64,000 nucleotides of DNA from Sphingobacterium psychroaquaticum (GCF_900177625.1 NZ_FXAU01000003.1:310001-374000), one strand, 5' to 3'; positions 18,493-27,861 are shown, counted from the stretch's first letter. The notes: generated by a model not told the origin, from the sequence alone. Numbers and translations: made by a program.

Positions 18493-19636
18493 GTTTACCT
18501 CCCTTTCCTATAGTTCCTACGAGAATCTGGTCGGTCCGAATCCCAGCCTTTATCTCGCCACTCGGAATGATAATCATGTTCTTGTAGGATAGCGCTTGCG
18601 TTGTGACCGGTGATTTCGCCGGTATGGGCGCTATTTTGGACCATTTTTTCTGCTGTATATTGAATTTCCAGCTGTCGGATGTAAAGCCCGGATGGTTTTG
18701 TTGTAGGAACGCCTTTTGCTGTATAAGTATTTGTTTTTGGTTGCTATCTTCTGTCGCGGTTATTTTTGCGATCAGGTCTTCTACCTGATGGAACGTAGAC
18801 GCATCATCGCCACCGAAGATCAGGATGTCGCCTTGGTCATCCATAACACCTGTCCCGGCAGCCAATGGGCGCGGAAGCGTTCCTATAGTCTCTATTTTTT
18901 GTGTGCTAAGATTCCATTGTAGTATCTGATCGTACACTGTACTTCGACTGTTTTCGTTACGTTTACGTCCACCGATAATGTAAATGTTTTGTTCTTTTGC
19001 ATCGGTTAAAAATATAGCATGGCTAACCGGATAAGGGAGTGTTGTAGGATGTGTTTCCCAAGTTGATCCTGCGATCGAAAGGTTCAGTTCATATATACGT
19101 GCTGACACGTGTTCGGTGTTCTCTCCTCCAATAAAAAACAACTTGTTTTTTACTTTCAAGAGACCGCCATTTGTATATGGATGTGGTAGGTTAGGTAACC
19201 GCGCTATCTGAATGGAATCTGCGGTTAGCTCCAAGGTAAATACATCTTTTTGAATCCCATTATTATTTTCTCCACCAGCTATATATAATCTCGTGCCATC
19301 ACTGCATACAGCGCTGTAGGCCAGTGGGATATGTGTAGGTGTCTGTTTGACGAAGTCTACATGTCCGTCACCGATTTCATAGATATAGGCCTCTTGATGG
19401 TATTCTTTCGCGCCACCATCCCAAGGCATCGTTGCCGGAAAGTTAGCTCCACCCATAAGAAGTAACTTATTATCGATAATTCCTGTAATAGGACCAGCAA
19501 GCCCTAGGTGGGCACTGCCATCCGCTTGCATGGGTAATTTCGATTGGGTATCCCAATGGATCGTTTGTGTTGCATCCTCGGGGTTACAGGCGGTTAAGGC
19601 AATAGTCATGCAGAAGGTGAAGATTTTAGGTTTCAT
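18482..19636 (-). CDS. nanM: N-acetylneuraminate mutarotase (kelch-type NanM lipoprotein)
   Basis: This 384-residue periplasmic or membrane-anchored protein speeds the alpha/beta anomer interconversion of released N-acetylneuraminate. The N-terminus carries a lipobox (ALTAC, Cys at about residue 17), so it is probably a lipoprotein. The remainder is a cyclically permuted kelch propeller with repeated GG-containing strands (LLLMGGANFP, LYIAGGENN, LFFIGGENT, IYIIGGRKRN, ILIFGGDD). The length fits the E. coli NanM propeller. The ATG overlaps the lyase stop by one base and the 3' end overlaps the MFS gene by 11 nt, which shows tight operon coupling. Confidence 0.92.
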   Translation of the reverse strand: MKPKIFTFCMTIALTACNPEDATQTIHWDTQSKLPMQADGSAHLGLAGPITGIIDNKLLLMGGANFPATMPWDGGAKEYHQEAYIYEIGDGHVDFVKQTPTHIPLAYSAVCSDGTRLYIAGGENNNGIQKDVFTLELTADSIQIARLPNLPHPYTNGGLLKVKNKLFFIGGENTEHVSARIYELNLSIAGSTWETHPTTLPYPVSHAIFLTDAKEQNIYIIGGRKRNENSRSTVYDQILQWNLSTQKIETIGTLPRPLAAGTGVMDDQGDILIFGGDDASTFHQVEDLIAKITATEDSNQKQILIQQKAFLQQNHPGFTSDSWKFNIQQKKWSKIAPIPAKSPVTTQALSYKNMIIIPSGEIKAGIRTDQILVGTIGKGGKHAK

Positions 19637-20553
19637 TAATGTTTAGATTTAAAAGCGGCAAAACCAAGGTTTGCTACCTCTTGCTCAAAGGCTGTAAATT
19701 GTGCATTGTCCATATTCGTAACCGGGAGTCTAAAGCCACCGCAGTTTAGGTCAATTAGTTTCATATAGGCCTTTCCGGTAGCAATACCGCCGTATTTTCC
19801 GAGCAAGGTAATCATATCGATTGATTTTTGCTGTAAGTCATTCGCTTTTGCAAAATCACCTGCATCGTATGCGGCTATCATGTCGTGATATAGGGGGGCG
19901 GCATAGTTGTACGTACTTCCAACCGCACCTTTACATCCCAGAACTAAGGAAGAAAGCATATTTTCATCACGTCCCCATAACATATCATATTTCTTATTCT
20001 TGTAGTTGCTACACGAAAGAAAATCCATAAAATCTTCATGTGTATATTTAATTCCCTTAAACGTTGGAATCAGCGCATCCACTTCCTTTAATAGATCTAA
20101 CATAGCGTAATTTCCACCTGTTAGTACAGGGATATGGTAATAGTAAAATGCGGTATTGGGTGCAGCTGCAGCTACTTCAGCACAGCATACGGCCAATTGT
20201 TTTGCCGTAGCCGGTTTAAAGTAGAAAGGGGAGGTGAAAGAGATAACATCGACGCCTTCATGTTCAGAAATTGCCGCCAACTCCTTGCACTCCTTTATAT
20301 TCGTGCCGCCTAAAAACATCATTAAGGTGAAGTCTTGATCGTTACGTGTAAGCGCGGCCCATGCTTTCATGACCTTAACTTTTTCGTCGAATGTGAGGGA
20401 AACACCTTCTCCGGTCGATCCACATATAAAAGCACCTGCAATGTTGTTTCGTTTTAGATTTTGGTAGTAGGTGGGGATTAAGTCAAGGTTTAGTTCACCA
20501 TTATCTAGAAAGGGTGTAAAAGGAGCTGCAATTAAGCCATTAATGTGTTTCAT
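19636..20553 (-). CDS. nanA: N-acetylneuraminate lyase
   Basis: This 305-residue cytoplasmic class I aldolase splits N-acetylneuraminate into pyruvate and N-acetylmannosamine. It is a DHDPS-superfamily barrel with GSTGEG at residues 45-50 (pyruvate carboxylate binding), YYYHIP with the catalytic Tyr at 139, and the Schiff-base Lys at 169 in GIKYTH. GAVGSTYN is the signature that separates NALs from dihydrodipicolinate synthases. It is the first gene after susD in the operon, behind an 86-bp gap that holds a strong hairpin. The ATG at 20553 gives the family's normal N-terminus. Confidence 0.95.
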   Translation of the reverse strand: MKHINGLIAAPFTPFLDNGELNLDLIPTYYQNLKRNNIAGAFICGSTGEGVSLTFDEKVKVMKAWAALTRNDQDFTLMMFLGGTNIKECKELAAISEHEGVDVISFTSPFYFKPATAKQLAVCCAEVAAAAPNTAFYYYHIPVLTGGNYAMLDLLKEVDALIPTFKGIKYTHEDFMDFLSCSNYKNKKYDMLWGRDENMLSSLVLGCKGAVGSTYNYAAPLYHDMIAAYDAGDFAKANDLQQKSIDMITLLGKYGGIATGKAYMKLIDLNCGGFRLPVTNMDNAQFTAFEQEVANLGFAAFKSKH

Positions 20554-20586
20554 CTTTTATTAATTTTTTATGTGTTTCTTGTAAAG

Positions 20587-20620
20587 GAGGTTGTATTATT
20601 TGATGATGTAATACAACCTC
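20587..20620 (-). promoter_or_regulatory. Intercistronic hairpin between susD and nanA
   Basis: A perfect 12-bp inverted repeat (GAGGTTGTATTA at 20587-20598, complement at 20609-20620) encloses a 10-nt loop. No T-run follows it on the minus strand, so it looks like an attenuator or an mRNA-stabilising 3' end for susCD rather than a full terminator. Confidence 0.6.
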
Positions 20621-20639
20621 ACTTATCTCGTTTTGCGTG

Positions 20640-22205
20640 TTATGGTTTGGTTGTGGTATATCCAGGCGTCTGATTCACCAACGGATCATTGGTCCACACA
20701 TCGCGTCCAATCGGCCATAATACTTTGTAAGCTTCTGTGCTTTTTGTGAGCACGCCGTAGGGATGACTGGTTGATTTGAACGCCAAGGGTTCATTGTTGT
20801 ACTTCATGCGGCGGATATCGTACCATCGTTTTCCTTCATAGACAAACTCTTTGGAACGTTCGGCAAAAATGGCAAGCTCATTCGCATCTTTGGTACCATT
20901 GACAAAAGGTGTTGGATCATTGCCGTTAAAGGCCCGGTTGCGCACCGCTTGGATGTATGTTTGTGGATTGGCTCCCTCCGCATTTGCAATTTCAGCTAAC
21001 ATCAGTAATCGATCTGCTTCCCGATATATTGGCCAATCATCGGTCCAGTTGCGAATATTATTATTTATCGTTCCCATGAATTTGGTCAATACGGTATTAC
21101 GGATAGTAACCTTTTGAGGTGTTACGGAGCGATCGATCGCATAAAAATCATAAAAGGTAGCATCTCTGCGGCGATCCAAGATGTTATATGATTTAAAGAG
21201 CTCATAGGTATACGCATAACGTTGTATTCCACCTGTGCTGCTTTGTGCGATATTAAGTGGATCTATTAAGGTAGGGGCTGTCGTGCTAACCGTGTCTTTG
21301 TAGTAAATTCCATTGAAATTAGAGGTAGCGTATAAAAAAGAGGCTACCGCAGGTTGTTCGGCTTCATTGAAAGCAAAAGGCAAGGTGAAAATGATTTCAG
21401 CGTTACGCTTTTGCTTGAAGACATCCGCAAAGTTGGCCACCAAGGAATAGCCGGTCACCGCATTAAGTGCTGTTTTTGCTTCGGCTAAATCGGCCGTATT
21501 ATTATATACTTTTGCGGACCAGAGGAAAACTTCTCCTTTTAACATTTGGGTCGCGTTTAAGGTCCAATAGGCTTTATTAGTACCCTGTATCGTTCCGAAA
21601 TACTGTGCCGAGGAAGCGATGTCTGCTTTAATTTGCGCCAATACTTCAGGCTCTGTCGACCGCGCCAATCGCAAAGCAACCGGATCCGGTTTGCCCGTTA
21701 AAACATCGGGAACTAAGCGTAACGGAACGCCCCCAAAGGTGCGCAAGAGATGGAAATAGTAGAATGCACGCAAACCATGCGCTTGTCCGAGTAGATTGGC
21801 TTTTCGCTCTGCCGATAGAAAGGTGACGGTGTTTACTTTATCAATAAATAGATTGATCTGTAAAATGCTATTCATAAATCCGGACCATGCACCGAGTCCC
21901 GGTGAGACTTCAGTCATCGCTTGATTTATAACAACTAATTCGTTCAGAGATACGTCCATACGCGCTGTACTCGTTAGACCACCACCACGCATTTCACCTA
22001 GGCGGAAAAAGCTGAATTGGTTGTTCCGGAGATCACTATGGATACCAATCATAAAGTTGTTTACTTGCGTTTCATTTTCCCAAAAATTTCCTTCAGCAAA
22101 AAAATCTTCAGGCGCCAAATTCAAGTGCTTATCGCAGGCTGTTAACCCTGTCAAGGAGAAAGCAACCAAGGCTAATTTTATATATTTTTTCATGTTGTTT
22201 TTCAT
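20640..22205 (-). CDS. SusD/RagB-family outer-membrane lipoprotein (sialoglycan locus)
   Basis: A 521-residue surface lipoprotein that caps its SusC partner and binds the glycan before import. The N-terminus MKNNMKKYIKLAL leads to the lipobox LTAC, with the lipidated Cys near residue 24. The helical TPR-like SusD core follows (RAFYYFHLLRTFGGVPL, MLKGEVFLWSAKVY). The C-terminal SusD signature YEGKRWYDIRR, then WPIGRD and the terminal NQTPGY, are family hallmarks. The gene begins 6 bp after the susC stop. The neighbouring sialidase, lyase and epimerase indicate a sialic-acid-containing oligosaccharide or free sialic acid as ligand. A second ATG at 22193 is an equally possible start. Confidence 0.95.
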   Translation of the reverse strand: MKNNMKKYIKLALVAFSLTGLTACDKHLNLAPEDFFAEGNFWENETQVNNFMIGIHSDLRNNQFSFFRLGEMRGGGLTSTARMDVSLNELVVINQAMTEVSPGLGAWSGFMNSILQINLFIDKVNTVTFLSAERKANLLGQAHGLRAFYYFHLLRTFGGVPLRLVPDVLTGKPDPVALRLARSTEPEVLAQIKADIASSAQYFGTIQGTNKAYWTLNATQMLKGEVFLWSAKVYNNTADLAEAKTALNAVTGYSLVANFADVFKQKRNAEIIFTLPFAFNEAEQPAVASFLYATSNFNGIYYKDTVSTTAPTLIDPLNIAQSSTGGIQRYAYTYELFKSYNILDRRRDATFYDFYAIDRSVTPQKVTIRNTVLTKFMGTINNNIRNWTDDWPIYREADRLLMLAEIANAEGANPQTYIQAVRNRAFNGNDPTPFVNGTKDANELAIFAERSKEFVYEGKRWYDIRRMKYNNEPLAFKSTSHPYGVLTKSTEAYKVLWPIGRDVWTNDPLVNQTPGYTTTKP

Positions 22206-22211
22206 CTGTGT

Positions 22212-25200
22212 TTAGAAAGTGATTTTTCCGCCCATAATCAGCATCGTCGGAATAGTATAGGCGCTGTTTTGTAGGCCAGTTCGTTCCGGTAATACGTTCA
22301 TTTTATTGGTGATATATCCTAGGTTTTGTCCCGATACGGTGAGTGTTAATCCCGCTATTTTAGCGCGATTTAGCCATTCTTTAGGCAAGGCGTAACTCAA
22401 AGATACTTCGCGGAAAGCCAAGTAATTGGAACTTTTCCAGAACATATCACTTGGACGGTCAAAGTTCTTTGCATTCAATTGATCGGCCCATACGTAGCGT
22501 GGGTATTTTGCATTTGGATTTTCTGGTGTCCAGGTATCGTTCACCAACGTCGTCGCATTAAACTCCCCTTGAAAGAAACCTAAAGACCACATTTGCATCT
22601 GATCCATTTGAATATGACCTAAGGCAAAATCCATACGAGTAAACAAGGAAAGGCCTTTGTAACTAATGGTTGTGTTGAAACCTCCGGTCCACTTCGGTAA
22701 AGTATTTCCTAACCGCACACGATCATCCATATTGATCACACCATCTCCATTGATATCTTCCCACATCACATCGCCTAATTGTGTCGGTAGGTATCCCGTC
22801 AGCCCCTGTTCTTGTATAATTTTTTGGCTGGCTACTTTTTTACCGGCAGCAGCACCATAAAATACTTCTCCAGCGGCATCATCACGCACATTATAATTCG
22901 AGAGATCGGCCTCATTCCGGATAATCCCTTTCATCCGAAAGCCATAAACATCACCCCATTCCATGCCTTCCTGAAGTCCGCCAACCCAAATAAGAGAACC
23001 GGTAGCAGGGTCATACACTTGCGTACCATCCTGGCGGTTGCGATCATTCCCGTTGTAAGGCAGCTTTATCACTTTGTTACGCACATAAGCGGCATTGGCA
23101 TTCACGGTCCAGTTTACCTTATCATTCTGAATGATTTTGTATCCCAGTTCAAACTCAATACCGCGATTTCGCATCGTACCATTATTGGTTCTAATGGACG
23201 GGATACCGGCGGAGTTAGGGAGATTGATGTAGGCCAATTTATCCGATGTGATACGGTTGTAGTATGCCGTGGAGAAGTTCAGTTTGTTGTTCAATAGACC
23301 GATGTCCATTCCCACTTCGGTAGTTTTACTTTTTTCCCAAGTCAATTCATTGAGTGGAGCAGCAGAGAAGAGGAAGCCACGCGACTGGTCGTATGCCTGT
23401 TGAACACTATAGCCTCCCTGCACTTCGTAGACACCAATAGCGTTACTTGTTCCGATACCAATATTTCCGTTTTTACCCCAACTGGCGCGTAGTTTTAAGA
23501 AATTTAACCATGGTGCTTTTTCCTGCATAAATTGTTCTTTAGTGGCAATCCAGCCGACAGAAGCAGCCGGAAAGACACCCCATCTGTTGTCGGCGCTTAG
23601 GCGCGATATCCCATCGCGACGAAAGGTTGCAGAGAAAAGGTATTTATCGGCATAATCGTAGGTTGCATTTCCAAACTGTGAGATAATACGATCATTCGTA
23701 TGTGCGGAGGATGCACCTCGCGTAGGATTGGCCGCCGTGTTGGTCGTTAAACCTAGCGCCATGAAATCGTCGGTCGGAGCTAATGCACCTGAAGCACCTA
23801 AACCGCGGTAGTACGAATCGTAAAATTCAGCACCAGCCAAGGCGCTTACCGTATGGTCACCAAATGACTTGTTGTAATTAAGAACCGCGTTATAGGTTTG
23901 TCTGATGTCTCGCCAAAAACTAGCCGAACTACTGCGTTGTCTGTTCCAGCCCGCATTGGGATCTGTATAACTTAGGAAGCCTGTTCGGAAATCCTGATTG
24001 AAGGATTCGTGATACTCTTCCTCGTAATACAGAATACCCTTCATTCGTAAAGATAGTTCCGGTAAGAAATTGACGACTAATGCTTGGTTTAAGGTGAATT
24101 TATCACTCTGTGCTCGTCTTTTGTATTTATCAATATTAACCAATGGGTTACCATCGCTGGCATCCCGGCCAAGAATCCAATCTCCTGTAACCGGACTTTT
24201 GCTCCGTAGTGTTGGCGGAGCCGATAGCATACGTCCCCAGTAATTGCTCTCGCCGTTTGTTAAACTTTGATCACGCCAGTTTGCACGGGTGAAGTTGATC
24301 GTCGATTCGGTCTTAATCCAATCCTTGATTTTATAATCCGCATTTACAGCGAAATTGTACCGTTTGTAGAAGGTTTCTAGTGAGAGTCCCTTTTCATCAT
24401 ATAGGCCGACACTACTAAAGTAGGTGGCTTTGTCATTTCCGCCTGAGAAGGATAGGTTGTAATCTTGTGATGGGGCAGGGCTTTTGAAAGCAACGTCACG
24501 GTAACTGAAGTCTTCATAAATGAGGTCATAAAATTGCCCGTTTGCATCATAGTTACCAGCTGCATTGGTTGGAATTACATCTTTCATTGTTTTCCAACCT
24601 TGATCCAGGAGAAATCGATTTTGATCCGTTAGACGCATGAGACTCCATCGTGCTTCATTAGCATAATTGCCATCAAGTGGCGTTACACCGTCAGCAGCAA
24701 AGTATTTGTTGCCCGTACCGCGTGGCCCCGGGCTGCCTAAGGTAGTATTTGGGAGTGTGCCTGATTTTATCGCACCGACGGCGCCAAGTCTATTCCATTT
24801 TACATAATCACCTGCATCTAGAAACTCATATGGAGAGTTTAGATAATTGATACCCCGAATTGCTTTTAAACTTAAGGAAGAACTTCCTGTTTTCCCTCTT
24901 TTTGTGGTGACTAATATAACACCATTACTTGCTCTGGCACCATAGATAGCTGTGGCGGCGGCATCTTTTTGAACATCTATACGCTCAATTTCATCGGGAT
25001 TAATATCTGATAAACTAGTTCGAACCTGACCATCCACTAAAATAAGTGGGCTACCGGTACCGTCCCAATGGGTGCCACCACGTAATACAATGTTCGGCAT
25101 GGCGCCGGGACGTCCCGAACCGGTCGATACACGCAAACCTGGTACTGTTCCTGCAAGTGCTTGCGCCGGATTTGCGCGCATTCCGGATTCTAGTATTTTA

Positions 25201-25592
25201 TTGTCCAACGTAGAGACGGAGGCCGTTAGTTTCGTACGTTTTACGGTGCCATATCCCATAACGACTATCTCATCTAGCTTTTCATCATTGGACTCCATGA
25301 TAATTTCCAAATGATCTGTTTGGGAAACAGATGTTTCTTGCGCACGGTATCCTACCGCGGTAAACAATAACTTATCCCCATTTTTTGACCGAATGGAAAA
25401 GTTACCATTTTCATCGGTGGAGGTACCTGTTTTTTGTGTTAGGTTGGCGATCGTTACCGCAGTAAGTGGATTTTTGTTTCCGTCTAATACCCGGCCCGAA
25501 AGCATGTTCTGCGCTACAGCTTCGTCGTGCAGTAGGCAGAGGAAAAGCAATATAAAGACGCTTTTCAGTTTAATTAGGTAGTTCTTGTTCAT
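22212..25592 (-). CDS. SusC/RagA TonB-dependent receptor (sialoglycan locus)
   Basis: A 1126-residue outer-membrane beta-barrel that imports the glycan held by the SusD protein encoded next to it. A signal peptide ends near EAVAQ. A carboxypeptidase-like domain (about 30-110), the TonB-box region DEIVVMGYG, a plug domain with KDAAATAIYGARASNGVI, and a long barrel ending in an aromatic strand (MLIMGGKITF) follow. It lacks an STN domain, which fits regulation by the FadR-type repressor encoded divergently rather than by a sigma/anti-sigma pair. The ATG at 25592 starts the signal peptide. A longer frame to 25640 would run into the promoter and operators. First gene of the operon. Confidence 0.95.
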   Translation of the reverse strand: MNKNYLIKLKSVFILLFLCLLHDEAVAQNMLSGRVLDGNKNPLTAVTIANLTQKTGTSTDENGNFSIRSKNGDKLLFTAVGYRAQETSVSQTDHLEIIMESNDEKLDEIVVMGYGTVKRTKLTASVSTLDNKILESGMRANPAQALAGTVPGLRVSTGSGRPGAMPNIVLRGGTHWDGTGSPLILVDGQVRTSLSDINPDEIERIDVQKDAAATAIYGARASNGVILVTTKRGKTGSSSLSLKAIRGINYLNSPYEFLDAGDYVKWNRLGAVGAIKSGTLPNTTLGSPGPRGTGNKYFAADGVTPLDGNYANEARWSLMRLTDQNRFLLDQGWKTMKDVIPTNAAGNYDANGQFYDLIYEDFSYRDVAFKSPAPSQDYNLSFSGGNDKATYFSSVGLYDEKGLSLETFYKRYNFAVNADYKIKDWIKTESTINFTRANWRDQSLTNGESNYWGRMLSAPPTLRSKSPVTGDWILGRDASDGNPLVNIDKYKRRAQSDKFTLNQALVVNFLPELSLRMKGILYYEEEYHESFNQDFRTGFLSYTDPNAGWNRQRSSSASFWRDIRQTYNAVLNYNKSFGDHTVSALAGAEFYDSYYRGLGASGALAPTDDFMALGLTTNTAANPTRGASSAHTNDRIISQFGNATYDYADKYLFSATFRRDGISRLSADNRWGVFPAASVGWIATKEQFMQEKAPWLNFLKLRASWGKNGNIGIGTSNAIGVYEVQGGYSVQQAYDQSRGFLFSAAPLNELTWEKSKTTEVGMDIGLLNNKLNFSTAYYNRITSDKLAYINLPNSAGIPSIRTNNGTMRNRGIEFELGYKIIQNDKVNWTVNANAAYVRNKVIKLPYNGNDRNRQDGTQVYDPATGSLIWVGGLQEGMEWGDVYGFRMKGIIRNEADLSNYNVRDDAAGEVFYGAAAGKKVASQKIIQEQGLTGYLPTQLGDVMWEDINGDGVINMDDRVRLGNTLPKWTGGFNTTISYKGLSLFTRMDFALGHIQMDQMQMWSLGFFQGEFNATTLVNDTWTPENPNAKYPRYVWADQLNAKNFDRPSDMFWKSSNYLAFREVSLSYALPKEWLNRAKIAGLTLTVSGQNLGYITNKMNVLPERTGLQNSAYTIPTMLIMGGKITF

Positions 25593-25616
25593 AATTATTT
25601 GTTTTAATATTGGATT

Positions 25617-25630
25617 ATGTATAACATAAT
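25617..25630. promoter_or_regulatory. Operator 1 for the sialoglycan operon
   Basis: ATGTATAACATAAT. With two more bases on the left it forms the palindrome TTATGT-N3-ACATAA. It lies just downstream of the deduced susC transcript start. It is a 13/14 match to the second site, 24 bp away centre to centre. Confidence 0.65.
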
Positions 25631-25637
25631 AACAAAA

Positions 25638-25669
25638 CAAATGTATGACATAATATTTCAGATGTCAAA
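25638..25669 (-). promoter_or_regulatory. Promoter of the sialoglycan operon
   Basis: On the minus strand, TTTG (25669-25666), a 20-nt spacer and TACATTTG (25645-25638) match the Bacteroidota consensus fully. The -7 box overlaps the second operator. Confidence 0.65.
25641..25654. promoter_or_regulatory. Operator 2 for the sialoglycan operon
   Basis: ATGTATGACATAAT, palindromic as ATGT-N3-ACAT. It overlaps the -7 box of the susC promoter, which suggests repression by the FadR/NanR-type protein encoded at 25714. Confidence 0.65.
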
Positions 25670-25713
25670 ATATTTTTGATATTATTGTGAATAAATTGTT
25701 AAGTATATAGGCT

Positions 25714-26424
25714 ATGAGTCAGGAGAATGTCTCTATTGAAAAGCTTGGAGGTATCGATACCTCCAGTTTGGTAGACAAGGTTGAAGCACGTATTGTGAGC
25801 TTTATTCAAGAGAATAAATTAAAAGTTGGGGATGTGCTTCCTAAGGAGTTGGACTTAGCAGAGAGCTTGGGGGTGAGCCGTACAGTTATTCGGGAAGCAT
25901 TACTACGCTTAAAGACTATTGGCCTCATTGAATCGAAGAAACATAAAGGGGCTGTCTTGACGAATCCGGATGTGCTTGGATCTTTGCGCAAAGTTTTTCA
26001 TCCTTCAATTTTGGATAATGCTACCTTGAAGGATATGTTCGAGATGCGTTTGGCGTTGGAAGTAGGGATGGCTGATTTTATAGTCAATAAGATTACAGAT
26101 CAGGACCTACAGGAGCTGGAAGCGATTGCAGAAGATATTGTATCGGGCGATACGGCCGCACCCTGGCAGGTTGAAGATGAAATACGGTTTCACGGTAAGC
26201 TATATGAGATATCGGAGAATAAAATCCTTCTCGAGTTACAAGAGTTGTTGATTCCTATTTTTCAATATGTACACCAAAGTGGTTTGTTAGAACGGCCTAT
26301 TGTAGAAGGTGATTTTATCTCGCATAAAGAGCTTGTTGAGGTGCTTAAAAAGCGAGATGCCGATGCATATCGAAAAGCAATCCGCCAACATTTAAGTAAC
26401 CACTTCGCTCGAATCTTAGCTTAA
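25714..26424 (+). CDS. FadR-subfamily GntR regulator, NanR-like
   Basis: A 236-residue DNA-binding regulator. The winged helix-turn-helix of the GntR family fills about residues 20-90 (LPKELDLAESLGVSRTVIREAL). The all-helical FCD ligand domain fills about 100-230 (FEMRLALEVGMADFI, then conserved His positions in RFHGKLYE, SHKELVE and RQHLSNHF that bind metal in this family). It lies divergent from the susC-to-sialidase operon, 121 bp apart. Two matching palindromes overlap the susC promoter. By analogy with E. coli NanR it is probably a repressor released by N-acetylneuraminate or a catabolite. The effector is inferred, not seen. Confidence 0.9.
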   Translation: MSQENVSIEKLGGIDTSSLVDKVEARIVSFIQENKLKVGDVLPKELDLAESLGVSRTVIREALLRLKTIGLIESKKHKGAVLTNPDVLGSLRKVFHPSILDNATLKDMFEMRLALEVGMADFIVNKITDQDLQELEAIAEDIVSGDTAAPWQVEDEIRFHGKLYEISENKILLELQELLIPIFQYVHQSGLLERPIVEGDFISHKELVEVLKKRDADAYRKAIRQHLSNHFARILA

Positions 26425-26441
26425 AAAACGCAATTCTGTAT

Positions 26442-26471
26442 TTTGATAAAGTATCCATATTGCTTATCTTG
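26442..26471 (+). promoter_or_regulatory. Putative promoter of the exported hydrolase gene
   Basis: TTTG at 26442-26445, a 19-nt spacer and TATCTTG at 26465-26471 lie 25 nt before the ATG at 26497. This supports that start over the upstream TTG. Confidence 0.45.
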
Positions 26472-26496
26472 TGGGTACTTACCAAAATACACTTAT

Positions 26497-27861
26497 ATGA
26501 CTTTTAGTGCATCGAAATTTCTATTTGCTTGTTTATCCTTTTTCCTATTTACACACGCCGTTACCGCTCAGAATTATGCGGGGCGCTGGCATGGTGATTT
26601 AGATGCAATGGGTACCATCATTCCGATGGTTATCCAACTCCAAAAAGTTGAAGGTACCTGGAAAGGTGCTTTAGATGTGCCAAGCCAGAATGCACTTAAT
26701 TTGCCTTTGGATATTAGCCTTGTGGGAGATAGTGTCTCCTTAAAGGGACCAAGTGGTATAAAAATAGCCGGACGATTTAGTTCGGATAGCGTGTTACATA
26801 CGGTTTACTTTCAAAATGGTTTTGAAGCAAAGGTCTTGTTCAAGCGAAAGGAAGGAACCGAAATGGTTAGTTTACCGCCTGCACGTGTACGCCCACAAGA
26901 ACCGAAAGCACCCTTTCCTTATTTAAGTCGTGATTTTAAGATTACAGATGAAGGGACGACGCAGGCCGGTACCATAACAAGCCCTAAGGGGCAAGGAAAG
27001 TATCCTGCCGTTATCCTCGTGAACGGTTCTGGACAACAGAATCGTAATTCGGAACTGTTTGAGCATAAGCCATTCCTGGTTTTAGCGGATTATCTTACTC
27101 GAAACGGAGTTGTTGTGCTGCGGTATGATGACCTCGGAACAGGAGAGTCTATTGGTGATGTTGGCAATTTAACGACATTAACAGCGGCAGATAACGCGGA
27201 GAAATTACTAGCGTACCTCAAGAGTCAGCCGGAGGTTGATGGTAATAAACTAGGTATAATTGGTCACAGTGAAGGTGGGGTAATAGGTCCTATTATTGCG
27301 GCGAGAAATCCAGATGTGAAATTTGTGGTTAGTTTGGCTGGGATGGCTATTTCAGGCCGCGAGTTACTGGGGCAACAGTTGATGGAGCTTGGGTTAAAAG
27401 GGGCATCAGCGAGCAAGAAACAATTCTATATGTCTATGCTGGATGCGATGGCAGCCGAGAATACTTATAATCAGGCACGGGCCAAAATGGAGGATCTAAT
27501 TGAGGAGTTTAATGGTGTGGAAAAATTGACCAAAGAAGATACCGCTAGCTTACAGCCTTTATTTATGCCTTGGTATTTGACGTTCCTGAAATTACAACCA
27601 AAAAATTATTTGTCTGAAGTGAAAGTACCGATGTTGGTGCTTAATGGAGACAAGGATGTTCAGGTGCGTTCGGAAGCGAATATTGCTACTTTTCAAACCT
27701 ACTTGCCTGCAAATAAGAAGCATACTTACAAACGCTATCCACAATTGAATCATTTGTTTCAAACCGCTCAAACAGGTCATGTAGATGAGTATGTAACGAT
27801 TGAGGAAACGTTCAATCCGGAGGTGATGAGCGATGTCCTGGAGTGGATGAAAAAGCTCTAA
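26497..27861 (+). CDS. Exported alpha/beta-hydrolase
   Basis: A 454-residue secreted hydrolase. A signal peptide (cleavage near AVTAQ) leads to an N-terminal beta-rich domain at about residues 25-115 (YAGRWHGDLD), common in Bacteroidota hydrolases of this type. The alpha/beta-hydrolase domain follows, with an oxyanion-side motif NGSGQQNRN, the nucleophile in GHSEGG, a probable catalytic Asp in NGDKDVQV and a His in LNHLFQ. Relatives are esterases or prolyl-oligopeptidase-like enzymes, and the substrate is unknown. It follows the NanR-like gene on the same strand but has its own likely promoter, so a role in sialoglycan use is not implied. Confidence 0.87.
   Translation: MTFSASKFLFACLSFFLFTHAVTAQNYAGRWHGDLDAMGTIIPMVIQLQKVEGTWKGALDVPSQNALNLPLDISLVGDSVSLKGPSGIKIAGRFSSDSVLHTVYFQNGFEAKVLFKRKEGTEMVSLPPARVRPQEPKAPFPYLSRDFKITDEGTTQAGTITSPKGQGKYPAVILVNGSGQQNRNSELFEHKPFLVLADYLTRNGVVVLRYDDLGTGESIGDVGNLTTLTAADNAEKLLAYLKSQPEVDGNKLGIIGHSEGGVIGPIIAARNPDVKFVVSLAGMAISGRELLGQQLMELGLKGASASKKQFYMSMLDAMAAENTYNQARAKMEDLIEEFNGVEKLTKEDTASLQPLFMPWYLTFLKLQPKNYLSEVKVPMLVLNGDKDVQVRSEANIATFQTYLPANKKHTYKRYPQLNHLFQTAQTGHVDEYVTIEETFNPEVMSDVLEWMKKL

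Noticed and set aside
22812..23297. 161-residue plus-strand reading frame inside susC
   Set aside because: It is antisense to a well-supported SusC barrel and encodes no recognisable protein; a shadow frame.
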